DNA of 52,074 bases from Candidatus Magasanikbacteria bacterium GW2011_GWA2_56_11 (GTDB taxonomy: Bacteria > Patescibacteriota > Patescibacteriia > Magasanikbacterales > UBA922). The notes below the pieces were generated by a model. That model was not told where the DNA came from, did not search any database, and saw nothing but the letters and a program-made list of their open reading frames with translations. The stretch is from NCBI GenBank assembly GCA_001004885.1, contig LCRX01000005.1, positions 1 to 52,074 of the forward strand, written 5' to 3'. Below, in pieces: positions 8,081 through 17,386 of this stretch. The translations under genes and the position numbers were made by a program. How positions within the stretch are numbered: position 1 is the stretch's first letter; the number at the start of each line of letters is the position of its first letter.

Positions 8081-9691
8081 CTAACCTGATACCAAGACCG
8101 TAACCGTTCTCTCGGCAATTGTCGCTCCGCTTGAATTTTTGGCAATGAATTTAACCGCGTAGGGCCCGGCGCCGCGCCAAGTCCAACCGCTGACGTCAAT
8201 CCAGGATTCCTTGTGAGGACCGCCGTCCAGACTGTCGTACATACCGTTCAGAGCGCCGCCGTCAACCTGCCAGTGGAGCGAATAACCGGACAGGGGGGCC
8301 CCGTCGATCAGGGCCTTAAAGGGTTGCAGTCCGGACACAGGAGCCCCGTCCGCTGGCCACCAAACGCTAATTGAGCCGGCTCCAGGCGCCGAAGTAGCGG
8401 CCGAGCGCGCCGTTATTTGGGCCGCATTGTCCGCCCAAGCGTAGTTAGCGCTCCAGTCGCTGTTAAAAACTCCGGCTTTAACCGTATAAGCGCCGGCCGC
8501 GGCCGGGGTCCACTGGATAACGTAAGACTTGGTTTCTCCGCCAGCGAACGATTGTCCGGAACGAAAATCTTGATGCACCTTATTGCCGGCGGCATCATAA
8601 ATTTCCATATCCACGACTACGCCGTTTTGAGCCGATCCGTCTTTGCGCACCGATACTGTTACGCCGGTACTTTGTCCGACTGCCGGTTCAGCCGGATTAC
8701 TCGAAGCGTTAATCGCAAAGGAACCGCTCGGGGCCGGGACGCCGGAGGCGGGAGAAGTCGAGGCGAACCATTTGGTCATCACCGCCTCGGCTGCTTTGTG
8801 CTGGGGAGTAAAAGTAGTTGATCCCGGCCAACCGGCATTGGGGTCGCTAGACCAGTCCCACAGCTGTACGCCCTGCATGTAGGGCTGGTCGTTCCAGTAG
8901 GCAAAAAGCGCTTCATAAAGGCGGGCCTGGTTGCCGTCGTCAGGGTTGCCGCCGTCCCAGAAATTGAACGGCTGCCACTGCGCCCAATCCATACTGCGAT
9001 AGCCGATTTCGGTAAATATTACCGGCCGGCCGAACCGGTTGCTGAGCGGCCGGATGTCGTTGACATCTATTTTTTGCCATTCCCGCTTGTAGCTCTCGAC
9101 CGAGGTATCGCCAGTCGGGAGGGGGAAATATGCCGAGATGCCAATTGAATCCAGACTCGACCAAAATGAAATCCGATTTTTTTCATCAGTCCAGCCCGGC
9201 GCGCCCCAGTTGGCGCTGTAAGTTAATTTTCCGGAATAAATCCCCCGGACTTGGCCAATGAGCTTGTTCCAGTTATCCGTATTTTGGAAGTGGGCATCGT
9301 GAGCAGACATGTTAATAAGCTCGGAGCCGACAGTAATTTGTTCCACTCCCAATTCCTGCCCCATCTGGGCATAATGTTTAATCATATTACCGTAAGCGGC
9401 AAACCACCCGGTCCGATCGGCGGGCGGCGTCTCCCACCCACGGTGGATGTCGGTAGAATGGGTATTGGACTGAAACCAGGGAATTGTGAGGGTAACATAA
9501 TTAGCATTGGTCTTTTTCAGATTTCTCATCGATTCCTTGAACGATTCGCTGCTGTAATCAGTATTCCAGCGCGACATTATGCTCGCGCCTCTTTGCCAGT
9601 CCTTAACTGCCGCTTCGGCCCCCGGTACGCTGCCAAAGCAACCTAAAAACAGGATGGCAATCGGCAAAAAATAAGACACAACTTTTCTCAT
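8081..9691 (-). CDS. Secreted GH113-like glycoside hydrolase with two beta-sandwich domains
   Basis: The 536-residue protein has a signal peptide (residues 1-28, cut near GAEAA). A (beta/alpha)8 barrel of GH113 type follows: GASIMSRWNT, NYVTLTIPWFQ, HYAQMGQELGVEQITVGSEL with the presumed acid/base Glu124, LTYSANW, LDSIGISAYFPL, and VIFTEIGYRS with the presumed nucleophile Glu228. GH113 members are mainly beta-mannanases. Residues from about 335 to the end form two beta-rich modules (CARDB-like and Ig-like) that may bind polysaccharide. Between residues about 81 and 86 the barrel jumps from HSTDIH to RGWE; the helix and strand normally carrying a TP-x-D...GLKVMLKPHVD-like segment seem to be missing. 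Confidence 0.75.
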   Translation of the reverse strand: MRKVVSYFLPIAILFLGCFGSVPGAEAAVKDWQRGASIMSRWNTDYSSESFKESMRNLKKTNANYVTLTIPWFQSNTHSTDIHRGWETPPADRTGWFAAYGNMIKHYAQMGQELGVEQITVGSELINMSAHDAHFQNTDNWNKLIGQVRGIYSGKLTYSANWGAPGWTDEKNRISFWSSLDSIGISAYFPLPTGDTSVESYKREWQKIDVNDIRPLSNRFGRPVIFTEIGYRSMDWAQWQPFNFWDGGNPDDGNQARLYEALFAYWNDQPYMQGVQLWDWSSDPNAGWPGSTTFTPQHKAAEAVMTKWFASTSPASGVPAPSGSFAINASSNPAEPAVGQSTGVTVSVRKDGSAQNGVVVDMEIYDAAGNKVHQDFRSGQSFAGGETKSYVIQWTPAAAGAYTVKAGVFNSDWSANYAWADNAAQITARSAATSAPGAGSISVWWPADGAPVSGLQPFKALIDGAPLSGYSLHWQVDGGALNGMYDSLDGGPHKESWIDVSGWTWRGAGPYAVKFIAKNSSGATIAERTVTVLVSG

Positions 9692-9715
9692 AGGGTCTCA
9701 TAACAGAAAATAAAG

Positions 9716-9757
9716 CTACCTACAGGTAGTATAGGGGGAGCCCGGGACAGAGGGCAA
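9716..9757 (-). promoter_or_regulatory. Promoter and operator-like palindrome of the GH113-like gene
   Basis: The minus strand reads TTGCCC (9752-9757), 18 bp, TATACT (9728-9733). Directly downstream of the -10 is CTACCT-GT-AGGTAG, a perfect inverted repeat (9716-9729) that would cover the transcription start. This is a plausible repressor site. Confidence 0.5.
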
Positions 9758-9800
9758 GCAGGACATTGAGCCATTCAATCCAGCGGGCCTCAAGTATGGT

Positions 9801-10061
9801 CTAGGGTTTACGCTGCATAATCCTGGCCAGGTAGACCGAAACTACGACCACCGCAAAGGAAATGAACAGCGCGTAAACGAATTTAGCCAAAAGACCGCCG
9901 CCCGACACGGGAAAAAAGTATTCAATAAGCGCTTTAATCGCCTCATTCCAGGCCAGGCCGGCCACTAGGCCGAGAGCTGCCAGAATGTAGCCGGTAACCT
10001 TTTCTCGGACTTCTCCGGTAACTCGTTTTCCCTCTTCTTTGATCTTGTCGAATGGCGGCAT
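9801..10061 (-). CDS. DUF5654-type small membrane protein
   Basis: The 86-residue product has a charged amphipathic N-terminus (about residues 1-25), a first helix containing ILAALGLVAGLAWNEAI, and a second helix at about 58-80 followed by a basic end. This pattern matches the DUF5654 family as I remember it, common in Patescibacteria and archaea. The function is unknown. Hairpin repeat copy B lies directly upstream. Confidence 0.7.
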   Translation of the reverse strand: MPPFDKIKEEGKRVTGEVREKVTGYILAALGLVAGLAWNEAIKALIEYFFPVSGGGLLAKFVYALFISFAVVVVSVYLARIMQRKP

Positions 10062-10074
10062 ACTTGTATGTTTA

Positions 10075-10228
10075 TCAAAAAAAAATTCCGAGACAATTTT
10101 GTGCCTGTTTCGAGCGAAAATTGTCCGGGTTGAGCAGGCTAGTGGTACTATGGCGACGAAAGCCGGACAATTTGCAGCCGAAGCAGGCCAAAATTGAGCC
10201 GGAAGTTATTTTTGGGAGTAGGTTCTAG
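10075..10228 (+). repeat. Hairpin repeat, copy B
   Basis: The right end GTTATTTTTGGGAGTAGG plus TTCTAG matches copy A; the left end is degraded to an A-run. The inner stem is ATTGTCCGG with CCGGACAAT. The apex reads GAGCAGGC, then TAGTGGTACTA, then TGGCGACGAAA. The right end provides the TAG stop of the YibE/F gene, just as copy A does for its neighbour. Confidence 0.75.
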
Positions 10229-11364
10229 TCGCCGCTATCGTGGCGAAACACATAAGCCGCGAGCGCGGTGGTGAGCGGCACGGCGCACACCAGCGCCAGA
10301 CTGCCGACTAACGTGCGGACCATTTCTTCTACGACTAACTCAGTATTTAGAGTTACCCAGAACGGAGTGCTGTAAGCCGTAAAAAGAAGCAGCAAGGGAA
10401 ACGACGCCCCGGTGTAGGCCAATACCAGTGTGTTAACGAGAGAGGCAATATGCTCGCGGCCGATGGCGAGTCCGCGCTGGTAAAGCTCGCGGCCGCCAAA
10501 CGCGCGGTTTGCTCGCTTAAGCTCATAAACCGCCGCCGCCTGGGCCGTCGTCACGTCGTCGAGTACGCCGAGCGCGCCGATAATTATTCCGCCCAAAAGC
10601 AACCCCGAAACACTGATAGCCCCGGTGGGCGCGAACTGCAGATAAAAGGCCTCCTCGGTACCCAGCCCTGACAGACGGGCCAGGCGCACAAATAGGACGG
10701 CCATGCTCAAAGCAAAACCGATGGTCGAGAGCAGGCTTAGAAATGCCACCAATGTCCGGCGGTTAGCCCCATGCGCCACGAACAACGAGGACGAGGCGAT
10801 GAGAATCGTACCGACAAAACTCACCAGCAATGGGCTTACTCCCTGGCTGATCTGGGGAATGATATACAAACTGATGACCAGAATGGTAAGCGCCAAACCA
10901 ACGAAGGCCATGAAACCGCGCTGGCCGCCAAAAACTATGACCGTGAGAGCAAACAGGCCGATCAGGCTGTAAATAACCGGCAACCGATAGATCTCCGTTA
11001 CATAGTAAAAAACGCCGTCCGGGGCCTCGCTTTTCACGACCACCACCCGATCCCCGGCCCGGAGAGCGCGCTCCCGGCTGCCGGCGCCCCGCACTTCATA
11101 GTCCACGGTCAAATCCCGGCCAGTCTCCGGGCCGCTTGTGAGGATGATCCTGAGTTCCTGTTTAGTTCCTTCCTCATCCAGTTCAAAATTGGTTTCCTGG
11201 CGTATGACTTCGCTTACCCGTCCGCGTCCGTAAGTCTCCTTCAAATCCAGCTCCGGAGCGGCCGGTCCGACCGGCGCGGCCTGCGCCGGTAACGTCCAAA
11301 ACGAAGTTAATATTACGCCGTAGGCCGCCAGGCGCAAAAAACCGCGGATGGATAACATTTTCAT
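10225..11364 (-). CDS. YibE/F family membrane protein
   Basis: The 379-residue protein has a signal-like N-terminus, an extracytoplasmic beta-rich domain (about residues 30-125, including GDRVVVVKSEA), and then seven or eight transmembrane helices. Family hallmarks are YSLIGLFALTVIVFGGQRG, the LGGIIIGALGVLDDVTTAQAA motif with its paired Asp residues, and REHIASLVNTLVLAYTGASFPLLLLF. YibE/F proteins are of unsettled function, probably transport. The stop codon is formed by the end of repeat copy B. Confidence 0.85.
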   Translation of the reverse strand: MKMLSIRGFLRLAAYGVILTSFWTLPAQAAPVGPAAPELDLKETYGRGRVSEVIRQETNFELDEEGTKQELRIILTSGPETGRDLTVDYEVRGAGSRERALRAGDRVVVVKSEAPDGVFYYVTEIYRLPVIYSLIGLFALTVIVFGGQRGFMAFVGLALTILVISLYIIPQISQGVSPLLVSFVGTILIASSSLFVAHGANRRTLVAFLSLLSTIGFALSMAVLFVRLARLSGLGTEEAFYLQFAPTGAISVSGLLLGGIIIGALGVLDDVTTAQAAAVYELKRANRAFGGRELYQRGLAIGREHIASLVNTLVLAYTGASFPLLLLFTAYSTPFWVTLNTELVVEEMVRTLVGSLALVCAVPLTTALAAYVFRHDSGD

Positions 11365-11492
11365 AGATTATTAAAGAGGGATAAGGGCCCAGTCTCCGTA
11401 TTCTTGGGTCCACAGACATCATCGAATCTATATTCTTCCAAATCTATCTTTCGACCCAGTCTTTGGCGCCCATTAGGCGAGACGCAGCCACT

Positions 11493-12476
11493 CTAGCGTA
11501 AACCGGCCAGACGCCGGACTTCAGCCATTGTTTCCGCGGCCTTATGCCGCGCCCGGTTAGCCCCCTGTTCCAGTATTTGCTCGACTCTGCCGGGGTCGGC
11601 CATGAGTTCTAGCCGCCGCTCGCGGAAACCGGCAAAAAAGCCGGAAACGGCTGCGGCCACTGCCTGTTTCAGCTCGCCGTAGCGAATACTGCCGTCCTGT
11701 TCCGCGGCGGCAAACCCGGCGTAGGCTCCGGTATCGCCAAAGTGCTCAAGCAAAAGCAATAAATTTTGCGCTCCAGGCGATCCGGATCCCCCGGCAGTTG
11801 CCGTCGGCGCTTTCTTGAGTTTATTCTCTATAATCTCAGGCTCATCCGCCAGTTCGATGACGCTCTCAGGCCCGTGGCTTTTGCTCATTTTTTTCTCGGG
11901 GTACAAAAGGCTCATAACTTTGGGCACTGCCGAAAGCAGATGTTCCGGCTCAGGAAAATATTGGCCGAACCGGCGGTTGAACCATCGGGCGATGTCGCGG
12001 GTCAACTCGACATGCTGGACCTGGTCCTGGCCTACCGGAATGACAGTGGCCCGGTAAAGGAGTATATCCGCCGCCTGAAGTATGGGGTAGGTCAAAAGAC
12101 CGGTATTTATGTTTTTCTCCTGGCGCTCGGCCTTATCCTTGAACTGCGTCATGCGGTAAAGCTCGGCTACGGGCGTGATACAATTAAATATCCACGCTAA
12201 CTCCGCGTGCTCCGGCACGTGCGACTGGACAAAAATAGTAACTTTATCCGGGTCAAGGCCGAGGGCCAGAAGTTCGGCCGCCGCGGTTACCATGAGGCGA
12301 CGCCTCTCGTCCGAGGCCAGCTCGCCGGTCAAAGAATGCAAATCCGGTATCAATATATACATTTCGTACTGCCCGGAATCCTGTAGCCGGAGCCAGTTTC
12401 TCACCGCCCCCAAATAATTGCCCACATGAAAATTACCGGTCGGTTGAATGCCTGAAAGAATAATCGGTTTGGCCAT
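11493..12476 (-). CDS. trpS: Tryptophan--tRNA ligase
   Basis: The 327-residue class I aminoacyl-tRNA synthetase charges tRNA-Trp. The HIGH-type motif appears as GNFHVGNYLGA near residue 16, and the KMSKS loop as KKMSKSHGPES near residue 200. The tryptophan pocket region includes GQDQVQHVELTRDIARWFN. I chose the ATG at 12476 (protein starting MAKPIILSG); an in-frame ATG six codons upstream is also possible. Length is typical for bacterial TrpRS. Confidence 0.95.
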   Translation of the reverse strand: MAKPIILSGIQPTGNFHVGNYLGAVRNWLRLQDSGQYEMYILIPDLHSLTGELASDERRRLMVTAAAELLALGLDPDKVTIFVQSHVPEHAELAWIFNCITPVAELYRMTQFKDKAERQEKNINTGLLTYPILQAADILLYRATVIPVGQDQVQHVELTRDIARWFNRRFGQYFPEPEHLLSAVPKVMSLLYPEKKMSKSHGPESVIELADEPEIIENKLKKAPTATAGGSGSPGAQNLLLLLEHFGDTGAYAGFAAAEQDGSIRYGELKQAVAAAVSGFFAGFRERRLELMADPGRVEQILEQGANRARHKAAETMAEVRRLAGLR

Positions 12477-12552
12477 AACCCAAAATTCATCCATGAATAA
12501 GGATGGCCTTAGCGTACCCTATTTCTCCGGGGTTGACAAGCCGTTGGCGCTC

Positions 12553-12762
12553 TCAAAGATGCGCCGTGCTTTCCGGCTGTTCCGGAATAAAAATCGCCGC
12601 GAGAACGTAGGCTATGAAAAAAGGAAAGACGCCGGTAGCCATGAGCAACAGTACGAAGATTATGCGGACTATCACTGGGTCAAGATCAAAGTGCTCGGCA
12701 ATGCCGCCGCACACGCCGGCTATAAACCGGTTCTCACGGGAGCGGTAAAATTTTTTTCTCAT
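12553..12762 (-). CDS. PspC-domain small membrane protein
   Basis: The 69-residue protein is a single PspC domain: basic N-terminus (MRKKFYRSRENR), the signature FIAGVCGGIAEHFDLDP, then a hydrophobic helix at about 30-60. PspC domains are linked to envelope-stress responses and to membrane anchoring. No other psp gene is visible nearby. Confidence 0.85.
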   Translation of the reverse strand: MRKKFYRSRENRFIAGVCGGIAEHFDLDPVIVRIIFVLLLMATGVFPFFIAYVLAAIFIPEQPESTAHL

Positions 12763-12879
12763 ATTCGCAACCGCTAACCGCTGCTCGGCGGCGCGGATGC
12801 CGGCCGGCAGCTTATGGTTGGTAGCATACCACCGCCAGCGGACCGAGGCTAGGTCTAATAAAAACGGCAGAGACGACCC

Positions 12880-14745
12880 CTAGACCTCAATCACGACCGG
12901 CAGCACCATCGGCCGTTTTTGCGTTTTAGTGAAGATGAACTGGCCGATCTTGTCCCGCACGTCGTTCTTGATCTTGTTGGTATCGGTCCACGTTAGAGGG
13001 TCGGACTCCAGGACCATCTTCTTTACGCGGTGGCGAATATCCTCAATCAACTGCTTATTGTCTTTGATAAAGACAAAACCGCGGGTGATAATATCCGGAT
13101 TCTGTACCAGCGTGCCCCGCTTCGAGTCTACGGTGGCAATGACTACTACCATGCCGTCTTCGGCCAGGACCTGCCTGTCGCGCAAAACGATATGCTGGGT
13201 GTCGCTAATGCCCAGGCCATCCACGAAAACATAGTCTGTCGGCACTTTTTTGGGCAAGACTTTCAATCCCTGCCGGGTAAGCTCGATAACCGTACCGTTG
13301 TCCGGCACGACGACATTGCCCTCCCTAAAACCGTTCTGGATGGCGAGCGTGCGGGATTCCTTGAGAAAATAGTGGTTAGCGTAAACCGGTATAAAGTAAT
13401 CCGGCTTTACCTGATCCAGCATATCCACGATATCGCGGCGCGTGCCGTGCCCGCTCACGTGCACATCCATAATGTCGCCGTGGATAACGCGGTCTGATTG
13501 ACGGTAAATATTATCCTTGAGCCGCTGCACGGTCCGTTCATTGCCGGGAATAATCGAGGAGGAGAAAATCACGGTGTCTTTCTTGCGCAGTTTTATCACC
13601 CGGTGCTCGCCGCTAGAAATGCGCGACAGTACGGCCCGCTCTTCGCCCTGGGCTCCGGTGCAGACGATGACTACTTTGTTTTCCGGATAACGATCGGCCT
13701 CCTCCGTATCAATAAGCACGCCTTTCTGAATTTTGACGTAACCCAACTTTTTAGTCATCTCGATGTTCATTTTCATGCTGTAGCCGTCGAGCGCCACTTT
13801 TTTACCCAGTTTGGTGGCGGCCTCGATTATCCACTTCACCCTCTCCACTTGCGACGAAAACGTGGCGATAATCACCCGTCCCGGCGCTTCGTCCAGTACC
13901 CGATGAAGATTTTCGTACATTTCCTCATACGTGCCGTGGCGCTTTTCATTCGTGGCTCCCAGGCTTTCGAGCATAAGCGCCATGGGGCGGGGCAAATTCG
14001 CCAGCTGTTCATAGCGAACATGGGCCAAACCGTTGCGATCGCGCTCCATAGTCCAGTCGCCCGGGTGGACAACGGTACCGGCGGCAGTCTGAAGAATCGT
14101 TCCCATGGAATCCATTATCGAATGTTCCACCTGAAAAAACCGCAGGCCGAACGAACCGAGCTGGATGCGATCCTGCACGCTTTTGACCGTGACGGTCTTC
14201 AAGCGCTTGGCGCTTCCTTTTTGGTAATCTTCCTGTTTATGCTTAATCAAGGCCAGAGTGAGCGGCATCGCGATGACTGGCGGATAGCCAAGTTTTTCCA
14301 AAAGAATCGGCGCCGCCCCGATATGGTCCAAGTGCCCGTGGCTGAAAACGACGCCGCGGATGCGTTTCTCCTTGCCCTGAAGATATTTGATGTTGGGAAT
14401 AATGTAATCGATGCCCGGCATGTCCTCTTCGGGAAACTGCAGGCCCATGTCGAGAATGACAATGTCGGAACCATGCTCGTACACTGTCATATTGCGGCCC
14501 ACCTCCTCGCAGCCGCCCAGGGGTATAATGCGCAAAGCCTGGGGGTTCGCCTCGGACGGCGTATCTGTCGCGGCCGGCGCGCCGGATGGCAGGCGGGTTT
14601 GCCGACCTACTTTGGGGACGCCAAACCGGCGCGCGCCCGGAGACGCAAACTGCCTCGCTGCCGGCGTTTTTTTGTCGGCGGCGGTTGGTGCGCCGGGCGA
14701 AACGCGGCGCTTGGATCCGTTATAAACATTCATCATAAATACCAT
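12880..14745 (-). CDS. rnj: Ribonuclease J
   Basis: This metallo-beta-lactamase/beta-CASP ribonuclease (about 621 residues) takes part in mRNA decay and rRNA maturation. Catalytic motifs are SHGHLDHIGAAP (metal-binding HxHxDH), the EHSIMDS region, HPGDWTMERD-like metal residues, VSGHGTRRD, and PVYANHYF. The first 85 or so residues are a Pro/Ala/Lys/Arg-rich, probably disordered extension before LRIIPLGGCEEVGRN. Candidate ATG starts are 14745, 14736 and 14733; none has a clear SD, and an in-frame TTG exists at 14778. It is transcribed toward PspC and away from tRNA-Leu. Confidence 0.92.
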   Translation of the reverse strand: MVFMMNVYNGSKRRVSPGAPTAADKKTPAARQFASPGARRFGVPKVGRQTRLPSGAPAATDTPSEANPQALRIIPLGGCEEVGRNMTVYEHGSDIVILDMGLQFPEEDMPGIDYIIPNIKYLQGKEKRIRGVVFSHGHLDHIGAAPILLEKLGYPPVIAMPLTLALIKHKQEDYQKGSAKRLKTVTVKSVQDRIQLGSFGLRFFQVEHSIMDSMGTILQTAAGTVVHPGDWTMERDRNGLAHVRYEQLANLPRPMALMLESLGATNEKRHGTYEEMYENLHRVLDEAPGRVIIATFSSQVERVKWIIEAATKLGKKVALDGYSMKMNIEMTKKLGYVKIQKGVLIDTEEADRYPENKVVIVCTGAQGEERAVLSRISSGEHRVIKLRKKDTVIFSSSIIPGNERTVQRLKDNIYRQSDRVIHGDIMDVHVSGHGTRRDIVDMLDQVKPDYFIPVYANHYFLKESRTLAIQNGFREGNVVVPDNGTVIELTRQGLKVLPKKVPTDYVFVDGLGISDTQHIVLRDRQVLAEDGMVVVIATVDSKRGTLVQNPDIITRGFVFIKDNKQLIEDIRHRVKKMVLESDPLTWTDTNKIKNDVRDKIGQFIFTKTQKRPMVLPVVIEV

Positions 14746-14890
14746 AAATATTAGCTTTGTTAAGCGTGTTGATAACAATGAAGAAAACCAACACTGGGGT
14801 TAACGAAGTTGCCAGCTCGCAACGCGGGGAAACAGTCTCCGTTGCCAAAAAAACCGCTCACCGCCGGTTGCCGGCCGTTGACTTCAATTG

Positions 14891-14972
14891 TGCCGATGGT
14901 GGGACTCGAACCCACAGGCCTTGCGGCACACGCCTCTGAAACGTGCGTGTTTACCAATTTCACCACATCGGC
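14891..14972 (-). tRNA. tRNA-Leu(CAG)
   Basis: The 82 nt gene has acceptor stem GCCGATG/CATCGGC with discriminator A, D-arm containing AATTGGTAAA, anticodon stem CACGT/GCGTG with loop TTCAGAG (anticodon CAG), a long variable arm typical of Leu, and T-loop GGGTTCGAGTCCC. The 3' CCA is not encoded (CAA follows). Confidence 0.95.
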
Positions 14973-14987
14973 ATAGTGGACAGCGGA

Positions 14988-16979
14988 CTATTTCCACCGC
15001 CCGTCGGTTGTATTATACCACTCAATGACATTTGCGAACCTATCGGCCGGATGAGCCACGCGGCTGACATTGAAACCCCTGACCGATTCGTCGAGAACAT
15101 AAGTGTAGGTCGGCGTGTAAAGAAAAACCGCCGGCACGTCGTGCAAAATCTGCGTCTGCAAATCCGCCGAGAACTTGGCCGCCTCGGCAGCATCGTCGGT
15201 TTGGCGCAGTTTAAGGAGCAGCTCGTCTACTTTGGGATTGTTATAGCGGGAAAGATTGAGGCCCGGATGATCAGCCTGGCTGGAATGCCAGAAAGCATAC
15301 TGGTCCGGATCGCCGCCGACGATCACGCGGTACAAAAGCGCATCATAGGCGCGATCTTTGAGCACTGCCCTCGGCATGTCTTTGGGACTAACATACTTGA
15401 TTTTTGTTTTGATGCCTATATCCTGCCAATACCCGGCGATCAATTCAGCCGCCTGTTTGTATTCCGGCGTGTCCGCTGTTACCAGATCAACCGTAAGCAA
15501 GGTGCCGGACTGGCTGCGCCGGTAAAACAGCTGAGCGGCCGAAAGCTCGGCATCGAGTTCCTTGTCTATGTCGGCGGCTGCCTGTAGAGCGGCGGTGCTG
15601 GTGGCCACGCCGGTCTCGGAGGCCTCCGGCGTACTGGTACCCATGGACGACCCTGTCTCGGACTGCCGTTGTTTCCAGAGTTCTTTTTGACGCTCCTCGC
15701 GATAGACGGCGGCTTCAACTCGCCGCCACTTTTTGTCCAAAAGAGCGTTGGCCTCGTCAACTGAGTAAGCCGGGCCGGACAATGTACTGTCGTAACCAGG
15801 AAAACCGGAAAGGATCGGGCCGTTTATCAGCTCCCCTTCGTTGGCCAGAGTGGCTTTGAGTATCTCCCCGCGATCCAAAGCGATGGCCAAACTGCGGCGC
15901 ACGTCATTATCGGACAGCACCTCCCGCCGGCCCTGGTTAAGAAACAGCGCGGTATACTGGGGCAGCTGCATGGTGTAGAGCTTAACCGGCTGCAAATTTT
16001 TCACCCGTTCCCGGAACTCAAACGGCAGAAAATTAAGACCGTTTATTTTCTGCTCCCTGAGTGCCGCGATCGCCCCTTGGTCTCCGTCGTAATCCGAGTA
16101 ATATTGAAAAATAAACTCCTTCAAAAACGGCGGCTGACGGTAATAGCCGGCAAACCGGGCCAACTCGTAGCGGGAAATGAACCCGGTGTCGTCTTTGATG
16201 AGCCGCTTAAAGGCAAAGGGGCCGGTACCTATCGGCTTTAGATTAACCTCGGCCAAACGAAACTGAGGCCGCGGTATTCCCGACCAGGTATGTTCCGGAA
16301 TTATACCGACCGTGAGGACGGACAAAAAACCTGGAAACGGCTCGGCTAAAGTAAATTTAACTGTCCGGTCGTCCAACGCCTCGGCCTTTACTCCTTGAAA
16401 ACTGACAGCCAAAGGACTGCCGACCTCGCTATCCTGCAGGGCTTCGATTGTAAAGACCACATCCTGGGCCGTAAACGGCTCCCCGTCGTGCCAAACGACC
16501 GCTTCTTTTAGCTTAAAGGTATACTGCTTTTTGTCCGGTCCGATTTCGTAGCCTACCGCCAGGTCCGGGACGAGCCGTTGCTCGCGGTCGTAGCGCAACA
16601 GACCGGAATAGACCAACCGGGACAAATCGGCGTCAGCTTCATTTAGCGCGGCGAAAAGCGGATTAATCAGGCGCGGAGCGCCGACCATCCCTTCAACATA
16701 AGTGCCGCCGACTGCCGGAACCTGAAACCGACGGGCAGAGGCGAGGCCAAGAGACAACCAGAGAAAACTCGCCAAAGCGACTAAAAGCGAAACCTGGAAT
16801 AGCCGTTTCTCTCCGGGAGTTAAAATTCTCGGCAAAAACCGGAACTGCCGCCAGCGCGGAAATGCCCGGCCGCGCAGCAAACGCATAAGAGCCACGTCAT
16901 GGTGCGAACTCACGATGTTTCGACGGCGGCGCCCATGGCCGAACCAACGTCGGCTTTTGTTCCACAAAGAGGAAAACAC
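14988..16979 (-). CDS. Membrane-anchored peptide-type solute-binding protein (SBP family 5)
   Basis: The 663-residue protein belongs to the oligopeptide/dipeptide-binding family (DppA/OppA-like). Motifs are GGTYVEGMVGAPRLINPLF, SRLVYSGLLRYD, KQYTFKLKEAVVWHDGEPFTA-type VWHDGEPFTAQDVVF, and NDVRRSLAIALDRGEI. It starts with about 58 basic, cytoplasm-like residues and one transmembrane helix (about 60-80) instead of a lipobox. A Ser/Thr/Gln-rich coiled insertion lies near residues 420-490. No ABC permease or ATPase gene is adjacent, so its partner must lie elsewhere or it acts alone. Confidence 0.85.
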   Translation of the reverse strand: MFSSLWNKSRRWFGHGRRRRNIVSSHHDVALMRLLRGRAFPRWRQFRFLPRILTPGEKRLFQVSLLVALASFLWLSLGLASARRFQVPAVGGTYVEGMVGAPRLINPLFAALNEADADLSRLVYSGLLRYDREQRLVPDLAVGYEIGPDKKQYTFKLKEAVVWHDGEPFTAQDVVFTIEALQDSEVGSPLAVSFQGVKAEALDDRTVKFTLAEPFPGFLSVLTVGIIPEHTWSGIPRPQFRLAEVNLKPIGTGPFAFKRLIKDDTGFISRYELARFAGYYRQPPFLKEFIFQYYSDYDGDQGAIAALREQKINGLNFLPFEFRERVKNLQPVKLYTMQLPQYTALFLNQGRREVLSDNDVRRSLAIALDRGEILKATLANEGELINGPILSGFPGYDSTLSGPAYSVDEANALLDKKWRRVEAAVYREERQKELWKQRQSETGSSMGTSTPEASETGVATSTAALQAAADIDKELDAELSAAQLFYRRSQSGTLLTVDLVTADTPEYKQAAELIAGYWQDIGIKTKIKYVSPKDMPRAVLKDRAYDALLYRVIVGGDPDQYAFWHSSQADHPGLNLSRYNNPKVDELLLKLRQTDDAAEAAKFSADLQTQILHDVPAVFLYTPTYTYVLDESVRGFNVSRVAHPADRFANVIEWYNTTDGRWK

Positions 16980-17110
16980 AATGATTCTTTAGGCGTGAGC
17001 GTGTCCCCTCTCGGCTCTTCCGGAGGCAGCGCCCCAATTAAGAAAGCCGACACAAGACCAGCCAACACCGACACGTTTGAGTCCGGAAGGCACTGTACCC
17101 GCGGCTTGAT

Positions 17111-17329
17111 CTAGATCATTACTATGGCGAGAGAAACCGCAAAGAAGAGAACGGCCACGACAATGGTGAACTGGAATAAAATCCGGTCGATGCCGCGGCG
17201 CGTAGTATAAACCGCTGCCGAGCCCCCGAAAGCGGCGCCCAATCCAGACCCCTTCTGCTGAAGCAGAATAACCGCAATTAGAAGAACGGCACAAATGAGT
17301 TGTATAACGGACAGAATGGTGCCGAACAT
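17111..17329 (-). CDS. secG: Preprotein translocase subunit SecG
   Basis: The 72-residue product has two transmembrane helices (about 4-22 and 49-70) around the SecG signature LLQQKGSGLGAAFGGSAAVY. It forms the SecYEG channel with SecY and SecE and assists protein export. I chose the ATG at 17329; the longer open frame begins at a TTG and adds nine residues. A strong promoter lies upstream (17394-17422). Confidence 0.9.
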   Translation of the reverse strand: MFGTILSVIQLICAVLLIAVILLQQKGSGLGAAFGGSAAVYTTRRGIDRILFQFTIVVAVLFFAVSLAIVMI

Positions 17330-17386
17330 AATACTGGGTAATAATAGATAAGGCAACCGCCGTTGACTACTTCAGACATCATTAGG

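Noticed and set aside
13498-14754. A 418-codon plus-strand frame over RNase J
   Set aside because: The minus strand encodes all RNase J catalytic motifs; the opposite frame is a shadow.
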